64,000 nucleotides of DNA from Urophycis tenuis (Eukaryota; Chordata; Actinopteri; Gadiformes; Phycidae): assembly GCA_036785325.1 (NCBI GenBank), contig JAXIVH010000037.1, forward strand, positions 3,156,689-3,220,688, written 5' to 3'. The translations under genes and the position numbers were made by a program. The notes below the pieces were generated by a model. It had not been told where the DNA came from and made no database searches. It saw only the letters and a program-made list of their open reading frames with translations. Every line of letters begins with the position of its first letter. The first letter of the stretch is position 1. Of this stretch, positions 1 to 9,884 are shown piece by piece.

Positions 1-206
1 CTGATTCATGTGTGTTCTGTTGGCTGTGGAAAGAAAATAGCACACAAGTCCTACCAAGTCAACTTTATTGTCAGTGATAAACATTAATAAATAAACAGTA
101 TGGACATTGTATAAACAGTTGTATAAAAAGTGTAAACAGTATGTACAGTGTTCTTATAAAAGATATCAATATCAATACTGATCACGTGTGCATTTTATAT
201 TTCCAG

Positions 207-489
207 ATTATTTGTTGATGAGCCAGAGCCTGTGACTCCCACCAACCGGCCCGTTCAGCCCACTGCGTTGTCGTCCTCCAGCCGGCCGAAGCCTCCTGCG
301 CCCACCCGCCTCCAGCCGAGGCCTCCTGCTGCGTCAGCCTGTGGCCCGCCCGCCCCCTGTGTCGGCAGCACCCATACCGCTGGTCCTCCCCGCACAGCCA
401 CAGGCCCCCTCCGTCCTGCTTCGTGGGCCATCCTGCAGCTGTCTCTGCAGTCATCGTGTGTCAAAACCATTCAAACTTTTATATGGTAA
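207..489 (+). pseudogene. Possible exon remnant, proline-rich open stretch (copy 1)
   Basis: A pyrimidine-rich tract ending TTTATATTTCCAG at 194-206 resembles a splice acceptor. One frame is open directly after it, from 208 to a TAA at 487-489. It encodes a stretch starting LFVDEPEPVTPTNRPVQP and rich in Pro, Ser and Ala. I recognise no domain, and no start codon precedes it, so it could only be an internal exon. The GC-rich composition is unlike the flanks. It may equally be chance openness in GC-rich sequence. The 3' part overlaps, in another frame, the exon-like stretch at 451-710. Confidence 0.25.
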
Positions 490-710
490 CATTTCAAAAT
501 GACACCAGCATAAATGAGGACCTTGCAATAGGTTGTGTGTTACATGACCCCCCTGGCATACAGCTGTATGTCTCTGTGAAGGTGGTTGTGAAGAACTGCA
601 TCCGGCTGAACAAGTACAAGTGCCGGTGAGGCAGCAACTCTCTCGAGGGGTTGCACGCCCACCTGGTTAACGCCATCCCTTCACAGCGATGTGGGATCAT
701 GCCGTTCCAA
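451..710 (+). pseudogene. Broken exon of a possible transposon-derived gene (copy 1)
   Basis: TCTCTGCAG at 442-450 looks like an acceptor and CAA|GTAAGTGATT at 708-720 is a strong donor consensus. One frame between them is open except for a single TGA at 627-629, and it ends exactly on a codon boundary (phase 0). The peptide before the stop includes VCQNHSNFYMVTFQND and ends LNKYKCR; after it the frame continues GSNSLEGLHAHLVNAIPSQR to the donor. The RG-x-NSLEG-x-H motif, with the TGA in the place of Arg, resembles from memory uncharacterised and probably transposon-derived proteins of fish. I could not search this. A CGA-to-TGA change would explain the stop. The exon appears dead. Confidence 0.45.
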
Positions 711-720
711 GTAAGTGATT

Positions 721-723
<3 letters not shown>

Positions 724-765
<42 letters not shown>

Positions 766-821
766 GCGCATATATACACACACACACACGCATATATACA
801 CACACATATATATATATATAC
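724..821. repeat. (CA)n/(TA)n microsatellite, copy 1
   Basis: Twenty perfect AC dinucleotides (724-763) are followed by CGCGCG, two CATATATACACACA-type stretches and a pure TA run. Alternating purine-pyrimidine sequence of this length can adopt Z-DNA. The equivalent tract in copy 2 has 22 AC repeats and a shorter TA run, so both parts have slipped since the duplication. Confidence 0.95.
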
Positions 822-1005
822 TTAAACATAGCTGACCCTTTTTTTCCCCCTTCTCGGGGATTATGCTCCCAGTTTTGATCTCGGACGTCTGGTCACTTAT
901 AGCATATAATAATATTCTATTACTGTTAAGCCAACTATGAATAATAAAACAGGCCAAAACATGTGTCCTTTATCATAGCTACACGTATTACAAAAAAAAC
1001 GCGTG

Positions 1006-2272
1006 AATTGAAAAGTTGAAGGTATGTTTTTAGCTGCTTGGTAGACTTCATTCAACCTGACTCAGTTTAGTCTGTGAGCAACCAAATTGCTCGCGGATGG
1101 GCTCATTTTAAGCGGGGAAATCTAAGCTTTCCAACGGCGTAAGGCAAGACTATATTGACTCATGGGTCGTTGAAATACTAAGCTAATTAATTTGTGATCT
1201 GTAAGGAAAGATTGATGTTAATTGAAACGTTGAAGGTATGTTTTTAGCTGCTGGGTAGACTTCAGTCAACCTGACGCAGTTTAGTCTGTGAGCAACCAAA
1301 TTGCTCGGGGATGGGCTCATTATAAGCGGGGAAATCTAAGCTTTCCAACGGCGTATGGCAAGACTATATTGACTCATGGGTCGTTGAAATACTAAGCTAA
1401 TTAATTTGTGATCTGTAAGGAAAGATTGATGTTAATTGAAACGTTGAAGGTATGTTTTTAGCTGCTTGGTAGACTTCAGTCAACCTGACGCAGTTTTGTC
1501 TTTGAGCAACCAAATTGCTTGGGGATGGGCTCATTTTAAGCGGGGAAATCTAAGCTTTCCAACGGCGTATGGCAAGACTATATTCACCAAAGGGCCGTTG
1601 AAATACTAAGCTAATTAATTTGTGTTCTGTAAGGAAAGATTGATGTTAATTGAAACGTTGAAGGTATGTTTTTAGCTGCTGGGTAGACTTAATTCAACCT
1701 GACGCAGTTTAGTCTGTGATCAACCAGACTGCTCGGGGATGGGCTCATTTTAAGCGGGGAAATCTAAGCTTTCCAACGGCGTATGGCAAGACTATATTCA
1801 CCAAAGGGTCGTTGAAATACTAAGGTAATTAATTTGTGTTCTGTAAGGAAAGATTGATGTTAATTGAAACGTTGAAGGTATGTTTATAGCTGCTGGGTAG
1901 ACTTCACTCAACCTGAAGCAGTTTTGTCTCTGAGCAACCATATTGCTGGCGGATGGGCTCATTTTAAGCAGGGAAATCTAAGCTTTCCAACGGCGTATGG
2001 CAAGACTATATTGACTCATGGGTCGTTTAAATACTAAGCTAATTAATTTGTGTTCTGTAAGGAAAGATTGATGTTAATTGAAACGTTGAAGGTATGTTTT
2101 TAGCTGCTGGGTAGACTTCAGTCAACCTGAAGCAGTTTTGTCTGTGAGCAACCAAATTGATCAGAGATGGGCTCATTTTAAGCGGGGAAATCTAAGCTTT
2201 CCAACAGCGTATGGCATGACTATATTTGCCCACGGGTCGTCGAAATAATAAGCTGATTCATGTGTGTTCTGT
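1006..2272 (+). repeat. 214-bp satellite, first block (six monomers)
   Basis: The anchor GGTATGTTTTTAGCTGC occurs at 1021, 1235, 1449, 1663, 1877 (with a TTTAT variant) and 2091, each exactly 214 bp apart. All monomers run in the same direction. Two sequence types are mixed: one with GACTCATGGGTCG and one with CACCAAAGGGTCG at the same place. The last monomer degenerates (CGTCGAAATAATAAGCTGATTC) where it runs into the second non-satellite segment. No gene is seen. Confidence 0.95.
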
Positions 2273-2458
2273 TGGCTGTGGAAAGAAAATAGCACACAAG
2301 TCCTACCAAGTCAACTTTATTGTCAGTGATAAACATTAATAAATAAACAGTATGGACATTGTATAAACAGTTGTATAAAAAGTGTAAACAGTATGTACAG
2401 TGTTCTTATAAAAGATATCAATATCAATACTGATCACGTGTGCATTTTATATTTCCAG

Positions 2459-2741
2459 ATTATTTGTTGATGAGCCAGAGCCTGTGACTCCCACCAACCG
2501 GCCCGTTCAGCCCACTGCGTTGTCGTCCTCCAGCCGGCCGAAGCCTCCTGCGCCCACCCGCCTCCAGCCGAGGCCTCCTGCTGCGTCAGCCTGTGGCCCG
2601 CCCGCCCCCTGTGTCGGCAGCACCCATACCGCTGGTCCTCCCCGCACAGCCACAGGCCCCCTCCGTCCTGCTTCGTGGGCCATCCTGCAGCTGTCTCTGC
2701 AGTCATCGTGTGTCAAAACCATTCAAACTTTTATATGGTAA
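2459..2741 (+). pseudogene. Possible exon remnant, proline-rich open stretch (copy 2)
   Basis: Copy of 207-489, with the same acceptor-like tract before it, the same open frame (LFVDEPEPVTPTNRPVQP...) and the same TAA end. I see no base difference from copy 1. Function unknown; it may not be coding. Confidence 0.25.
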
Positions 2742-2962
2742 CATTTCAAAATGACACCAGCATAAATGAGGACCTTGCAATAGGTTGTGTGTTACATGAC
2801 CCCCCTGGCATACAGCTGTATGTCTCTGTGAAGGTGGTTGTGAAGAACTGCATCCGGCTGAACAAGTACAAGTGCCGGTGAGGCAGCAACTCTCTCGAGG
2901 GGTTGCACGCCCACCTGGTTAACGCCATCCCTTCACAGCGATGTGGGATCATGCCGTTCCAA
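2703..2962 (+). pseudogene. Broken exon of a possible transposon-derived gene (copy 2)
   Basis: Copy of 451-710, with the in-frame TGA at 2879-2881 and the GTAAGTGATT donor from 2963. Sharing the same stop means the reading frame was already broken before the 2.25-kb block was duplicated. Confidence 0.45.
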
Positions 2963-2972
2963 GTAAGTGATT

Positions 2973-2975
<3 letters not shown>

Positions 2976-3021
<46 letters not shown>

Positions 3022-3075
3022 GCGCATATATACACACACACACACGCATATATACACACACATATATATATATAC
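2976..3075. repeat. (CA)n/(TA)n microsatellite, copy 2
   Basis: Twenty-two perfect AC dinucleotides (2976-3019), then CGCGCG, interrupted CATATATACACACA and a short TA run. It differs from copy 1 only in repeat counts. Confidence 0.95.
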
Positions 3076-3916
3076 TTAAACATAGCTGACCCTTTTTTTC
3101 CCCCTTCTCGGGGATTATGCTCCCAGTTTTGATCTCGGACGTCTGGTCACTTATAGCATATAATAATATTCTATTACTGTTAAGCCAACTATGAATAATA
3201 AAACAGGCCAAAACATGTGTCCTTTATCATAGCTACACGTATTACAAAAAAAACGCGTGAATTGAAAAGTTGAAGGTATGTTTTTAGCTGCTTGGTAGAC
3301 TTCATTCAACCTGACTCAGTTTAGTCTGTGAGCAACCAAATTGCTCGCGGATGGGCTCATTTTAAGCGGGGAAATCTAAGCTTTCCAACGGCGTAAGGCA
3401 AGACTATATTGACTCATGGGTCGTTGAAATACTAAGCTAATTAATTTCTGTTCTTTATTGAAAGATTGATCTTAATTGAAACGTTGAAGGTATGTTTTTA
3501 GCTGCTGGGTAGACTTCAGTCAACCTGACGCAGTTTTGTCTGTGAGCAACCAGACTGCTCGCGGATGGGCTCATTTTAAGCAGGGAAATCTAAGCTTTCC
3601 AACGGTGTATGGCTAGACTATATTGACTCATTGGTCGTTGAAATACTAAGATAATTAATTTGTGTTCTGTAAGGAAAGATTGATGTTAATTGAAACGTTG
3701 AAGGTATGTTTTTAGCTGCTGGGTAGACTTCACTCAACCTGACACAGTTTTTTCTGTGAGCAACCAAATTGCTCGCGGATGGGCTCATTTTAAGCGGGGA
3801 AATCTAAGGTTCCCAACGGCGTATGGCAAGACTATATTGAGTCATGGGTCGTTGAAATACTAAGCTAATTAATTTCTGTTCTTTATTGAAAGATTGATCT
3901 TAATTGAAACGTTGAA

Positions 3917-5842
3917 GGTATGTTTTTAGCTGCTGGGTAGACTTCAGTCAACCTGACGCAGTTTTGTCTGTGAGCAACCAGACTGCTCGCGGATGGGCTC
4001 ATTTTAAGCAGGGAAATCTAAGCTTTCCAACGGTGTATGGCTAGACTATATTGACTCATTGGTCGTTGAAATACTAAGATAATTAATTTGTGTTCTGTAA
4101 GGAAAGATTGATGTTAATTGAAACGTTGAAGGTATGTTTTTAGCTGCTGGGTAGACTTCACTCAACCTGACACAGTTTTGTCTGTGAGCAACCAAATTGC
4201 TCGGGGATGGGCTCATTATAAGCGGGGAAATCTAAGCTTTCCAACGGCGTATGGCAAGACTATATTCACCAAAGGGTCGTTGAAATACTAAGCTAATTAA
4301 TTTGTGTTCTGTAAGGAAAGATTGATGTTAATTGAAACGTTGAAGGTATGTTTTTAGCTGCTGGGTAGACTTCATTCAACCTGACGCAGTTTAGTCTGTG
4401 ATCAACCAGACTACTCGCGGATGGGCTCATTTTAAGCGGGGAAATCTAAGCTTTCCAACGGCGTATGGCAAGACTATATTCACCAAAGTGTCGTTGAAAT
4501 ACTAAGCTAATTAATTTGTGTTCTGTAAGGAAAGATTGATGTTAATTGAAACGTTAAAGGTATGTTTTTAGCTGCTGGGTAGACTTCATTCAACCTGACG
4601 CAGTTTAGTCTGTGATCAACCAGACTGCTCGAGGATGGGCTCATTTTAAGCGGGGAAATCTAAGCTTTCCAACGGCGTATGGCAAGACTATATTGACTCA
4701 TGGGTCGTTTAAATACTAAGCTAATTAATTTGTGTTCTGTAAGGAAAGATTGATGTTAATTGAAACGTTGAAGGTATGTTTTTAGCTGCTGGGTAGACTT
4801 CAGTCAACCTGACGCAGTTCAGTCTGTGATCAACCAGACTGCTCGCGGATGGGCTCATTTTAAGCGGGGAAATCTAAGCTTTCAAACGGCGTATGGCAAG
4901 ACTATATTCACCAAAGTGTCGTTGAAATACTAAGCTAATTAATTTGTGTTCTGTAAGGAAAGATTGATGTTAATTGAAACGTTAAAGGTATGTTTTTAGC
5001 TGCTGGGTAGACTTCATTCAACCTGACGCAGTTTAGTCTGTGATCAACCAGACTGCTCGAGGATGGGCTCATTTTAAGCGGGGAAATCTAAGCTTTCCAA
5101 CGGCGTATGGCAAGACTATATTGACTCATGGGTCGTTGAAATACTAAGCTAATTAATTTGTGTTCTGTAAGGAAAGATTGATGTTAATTGAAACGTTGAA
5201 GGTATGTTTTTAGCTGCTGGGTAGACTTCAGTCAACCTGACGCAGTTTTGTCTCTGAGCAACCAAATTGCTTGAGGATGGGTTCATTTTAAGCAGGGAAA
5301 TCTAAGCTTTCCAACGGCGTATGGCAAGACTATATTCACCAAAGGGTCGTTGAAATACTAAGGTAATTAATTTGTGTTCTGTAAGGAAAGATTGATGTTA
5401 ATTGAAACGTTAAAGGTATGTTTTTAGCTGCTGGGTAGACTTCATTCAACCTGACGTAGTTTAGTCTGTGATCAACCAGACTGCTCGCGGATGGGCTCAT
5501 TTTAAGCGGGGAAATCTAAGCTTTCCAACGGCGTATGGCAAGACTATATTGACTCATGGGTCGTTGAAATACTAAGCTAATTAATTTGTGTTCTGTAAGG
5601 AAAGATTGATGTTAATTGAAACGTTGAAGGTATGTTTTTAGCTGCTGGGTAGACTTCAGTCAACCTGACGCAGTTTAGTCTGTGAGCAACCAAATTGCTC
5701 GCGGATGGGCTCATTTTAAGCGGGGAAATCTAAGGTTCCCAACGGCGTATGGCAAGACTATATTGAGTCATGGGTCGTTGAAATACTAAGCTAATTAATT
5801 TCTGTTCTTTATTGAAAGATTGATCTTAATTGAAACGTTGAA
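3917..5842 (+). repeat. Nine-monomer (1,926-bp) higher-order satellite unit
   Basis: The monomers at 3917, 4131, 4345 and 4559 carry the same private variants as those at 5843, 6057, 6271 and 6485 (for example TTTCTGTTCTTTATTGAAAG in the linker, TGGCTAGAC, ACTACTCGCGG, CACCAAAGTGTCG). They are offset by 9 x 214 = 1,926 bp. The register is lost at the monomer starting 6699. Confidence 0.8.
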
Positions 5843-8800
5843 GGTATGTTTTTAGCTGCTGGGTAGACTTCAGTCAACCTGACGCAGTTTTGTCTGTGAG
5901 CAACCAGACTGCTCGCGGATGGGCTCATTTTAAGCAGGGAAATCTAAGCTTTCCAACGGCGTATGGCTAGACTATATTGACTCATTGGTCGTTGAAATAC
6001 TAAGATAATTAATTTGTGTTCTGTAAGGAAAGATTGATGTTAATTGAAACGTTGAAGGTATGTTTTTAGCTGCTGGGTAGACTTCACTCAACCTGACACA
6101 GTTTTGTCTGTGAGCAACCAAATTGCTCGGGGATGGGCTCATTATAAGCGGGGAAATCTAAGCTTTCCAACGGCGTATGGCAAGACTATATTCACCAAAG
6201 GGTCGTTGAAATACTAAGCTAATTAATTTGTGTTCTGTAAGGAAAGATTGATGTTAATTGAAACGTTGAAGGTATGTTTTTAGCTGCTGGGTAGACTTCA
6301 TTCAACCTGACGCAGTTTAGTCTGTGATCAACCAGACTACTCGCGGATGGGCTCATTTTAAGCGGGGAAATCTAAGCTTTCCAACGGCGTATGGCAAGAC
6401 TATATTCACCAAAGTGTCGTTGAAATACTAAGCTAATTAATTTGTGTTCTGTAAGGAAAGATTGATGTTAATTGAAACGTTAAAGGTATGTTTTTAGCTG
6501 CTGGGTAGACTTCATTCAACCTGACGCAGTTTAGTCTGTGATCAACCAGACTGCTCGAGGATGGGCTCATTTTAAGCGGGGAAATCTAAGCTTTCCAACG
6601 GCGTATGGCAAGACTATATTGACTCATGGGTCGTTTAAATACTAAGCTAATTAATTTGTGTTCTGTAAGGAAAGATTGATGTTAATTGAAACGTTGAAGG
6701 TATGTTTTTAGCTGCTGGGTAGACTTCACTCAACCTGACACAGTTTTGTCTGTGAGCAACCAAATTGCTCGGGGATGGGCTCATTATAAGCGGGTAAATC
6801 TAAGCTTTCCAACGGCGTATGGCAAGACTATATTCACCAAAGGGTCGTTGAAATACTAAGGTAATTAATTTGTGTTCTGTAAGGAAAGATTGATGTTAAT
6901 TGAAACGTTGAAGGTATGTTTATAGCTGCTGGGTAGACTTCACTCAACCTGAAGCAGTTTTGTCTCTGAGCAACCATATTGCTGGCGGATGGGCTCATTT
7001 TAAGCAGGGAAATCTAAGCTTTCCAACGGCGTATGGCAAGACTATATTGACTCATGGGTCGTTTAAATACTAAGCTAATTAATTTGTGTTCTGTAAGGAA
7101 AGATTGATGTTAATTGAAACGTTGAAGGTATGTTTTTAGCTGCTGGGTAGACTTCAGTCAACCTGACGCAGTTCAGTCTGTGATCAACCAGACTGCTCGC
7201 GGATGGGCTCATTTTAAGCGGGGAAATCTAAGCTTTCAAACGGCGTATGGCAAGACTATATTCACCAAAGTGTCGTTGAAATACTAAGCTAATTAATTAG
7301 TGTTCTGTAAGGAAAGATTGATGTTAATTGAAACGTTGAAGGTATGTTTTTAGCTGCTGGGTAGACTTCATTCAACCTGACGCAGTTTAGTCTGTGATCA
7401 ACCAGACTACTCGCGGATGGGCTCATTTTAAGCGGGGAAATCTAAGCTTTCCAACGGCGTATGGCAAGACTATATTCACCAAAGGGTCGTTGAAATACTA
7501 AGGTAATTAATTTGTGTTCTGTAATGAAAGATTGATGTTAATTGAAACGTTTAAGGTATGTTTTTAGCTGCTGGGTAGACTTCAGTCAACCTGACGCAGT
7601 TTAGTCTGTGATCAACCAGACTGCTGGCGGATGGGCTCATTTTAAGCGGGGAAATCTAAGCTTTTCAACGGCGTATGGCAAGACTATATTCACCAAAGGG
7701 CCGTTGAAAAACTAAGCTAATTAATTTGTGTTCTGTAAGGAAAGATTGATGTTAATTAAAACGTTTAAGGTATGTTTTTAGCTGCTGGGTAGACTTCATT
7801 CAACCTGATGCAGTTTAGTCTGTGATCAACCAGACTGCTCGCGGATGGGCTCATTTTAAGCGGGGAAATCTAAGCTTTCCAACGGCGTATGGCAAGACTA
7901 TATTCACTAAAGGGTCGTTGAAATACTAAGCTAATTAATTTGTGTTCTGTAAGGAAAGATTGATGTTAATTGAAACGTTGAAGGTATGTCTTTAGCTGCT
8001 GTGTAGACTTCAGTCAACCTGACGCAGATTTGTCTGTGAGCAACCAAATTGCTCGGAGATGGGCTCATTTTAAACGGGGAAATCTAAGCTTTCCAACGAC
8101 GTATGGCAAGACTATATTGACTCATGGGTCGTTGAAATACTAAGATAATTAATTAGTGTTCTGTAAGGAAAGATTGATGTTAATTGAAACGTTGAAGGTA
8201 TGTTTTTAGCTGCTGGGTAGACTTCAGTCAACCTGACACAGTTTTGTCTGTGAGCAACCAAATTGCTCGGGGATGGGCTCATTATAAGCGGGGAAATCTA
8301 AGCTTTCCAACGGCGTATGGCAAGACTATATTCACCAAAGGGTCGTTGAAATACTAAGGTAATTAATTTGTGTTCTGTAAGGAAAGATTGATGTTAATTG
8401 AAACGTTTAAGGTATGTTTTTAGCTGCTGGGTAGACTTCAGTCAACCTGACGCAGTTTAGTCTGTGATCAACCAGACTGCTGGCGGATGGGCTCATTTTA
8501 AGCGGGGAAATCTAAGCTTTTCAACGGCGTATGGCAAGACTATATTCACCAAAGGGCCGTTGAAAAACTAAGCTAATTAATTTGTGTTCTGTAAGGAAAG
8601 ATTGATGTTAATTAAAACGTTTAAGATATGTTTTTAGCTGCTGGGTAGACTTCATTCAACCTGACGCAGTTTAGTCTGTGATCAACCAGACTGCTCGCGG
8701 ATGGGCTCATTTTAAGCGGGGAAATCTAAGCTTTCCAACGGCGTATGGCAAGACTATATTCACTCATGGGTCGTTGAAATACTAAGCTAATTAATTTGTG

Positions 8801-9480
8801 TTCTGTAAGGAAAGATTGATGTTAATTGAAACGTTAAAGGTATGTTTTTAGCTGCTGGGTAGACTTCATTCAACCTGACGCAGTTTAGTCTGTGATCAAC
8901 CAGACTGCTCGCGGATGGGCTCATTTTAAGCGGGGAAATCTAAGCTTTCCAACAGCGTATGGCAAGACTATATTCACCAAAGGGTCGTTGAAATACTAAG
9001 GTAATTAATTTGTGTTCTGTAAGGAAAGATTGATGTTAATTGAAACGTTTAAGGTATGTTTTTAGCTGCTGGGTAGACTTCAGTCAACCTGACGCAGTTT
9101 AGTCTGTGATCAACCAGACTGCTGGCGGATGGGCTCATTTTAAGCGGGGAAATCTAAGCTTTTCAACGGCGTATGGCAAGACTATATTCACCAAAGGGCC
9201 GTTGAAAAACTAAGCTAATTAATTTGTGTTCTGTAAGGAAAGATTGATGTTAATTGAAACGTTAAAGGTATGTTTTTAGCTGCTGGGTAGACTTCACTCA
9301 ACCTGACACAGTTTTGTCTGTGAGCAACCAAATTGCTCGGGGATGGGCTCATTATAAGCGGGGAAATCTAAGCTTTCCAACGGCGTATGGCAAGACTATA
9401 TTCACCAAAGGGTCGTTGAAATACTAAGGTAATAAATTTGTGTTCTGTAAGGAAAGATTGATGTTAATTGAAACGTTGAA

Positions 9481-9670
9481 GGTATGTTTTTAGCTGCTGG
9501 GTAGACTTCAGTCAACCTGAAGCAGTTTTGTCTCTGAGCAACCATATTGCTGGCGGATGGGCTCATTTTAAGCAGGGAAATCTAAGCTTCCCAACGGCGT
9601 ATGGCAAGACTATATTGACTCATTAATTTGTGTTCTGTAAGGAAAGATTGATGTTAATTGAAACGTTGAA
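9481..9670 (+). repeat. Short 190-bp satellite monomer (24-bp deletion)
   Basis: The distance between successive GGTATG anchors is 190 bp here instead of 214. The sequence passes directly from TATTGACTCAT to TAATTTGTGTTC, so the usual GGGTCGTTGAAATACTAAG and adjacent bases are missing. It is the only length variant seen in the main block. Confidence 0.9.
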
Positions 9671-9884
9671 GGTATGTTTTTAGCTGCTGGGTAGACTTCA
9701 GTCAACCTGACGCAGTTTTGTCTCTGAGCAACCAAATTGCTTGGGGATGGGCTCATTTTAAGCGAGGAAATCTAAGCTTCCCAACGGCGTATGGCAAGAC
9801 TATATTGACTCTTGGGTCGTTGAAATACTAAGATAATTAATTAGTGTTCTGTAAGGAAAGATTGATGTTAATTGAAATGTTGAA

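Larger units (their letters stand above)
21..1005. repeat. Non-satellite segment inside the 214-bp satellite, copy 1
   Basis: About 985 bp replaces the roughly 17 bp that normally lie between TGTGTTCTGT and AATTGAA in the satellite monomer. It is not satellite sequence. In order it holds an AT-rich stretch with several AATAAA/TTTATT motifs (about 60-180), a GC-rich proline-coding stretch (207-489), an exon-like stretch (451-710), a CA/TA microsatellite (724-821) and AT-rich sequence with no clear content (822-1005). No target-site duplication or terminal inverted repeat is obvious. It could be an old insertion, or a remnant of a longer ancestral unit from which the satellite expanded. Confidence 0.75.
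1..2272 (+). repeat. 2.25-kb higher-order satellite block, first copy
   Basis: The first 2,252 bases form a higher-order unit: a non-satellite segment of about 985 bp followed by six 214-bp monomers. The unit start recurs at 2253, where the sequence of position 1 resumes after the sixth monomer. The second copy follows the first through the non-satellite segment and the first monomer, with a net shift of 2 bp caused by the microsatellite. It then diverges near 3448, so only part of the block is duplicated. The window begins inside this array, and the block may continue to the left. Confidence 0.85.
2273..3259. repeat. Non-satellite segment inside the 214-bp satellite, copy 2
   Basis: This is a near-identical copy of 21-1005, offset by 2,252 bp up to the microsatellite and 2,254 bp after it. 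The same acceptor-like sites, proline-rich stretch, exon-like stretch with the same TGA, donor and microsatellite are present. The flanking satellite joins at the same bases, so the copy arose by duplication of satellite plus segment and not by a second insertion. Confidence 0.8.

Noticed and set aside
697..957. Cys/Val-rich minus-strand frame across the CA/TA microsatellite (also near 2933-3211)
   Set aside because: It is a translation of (TG)n/(TA)n. Its length differs between the two copies with the repeat number.
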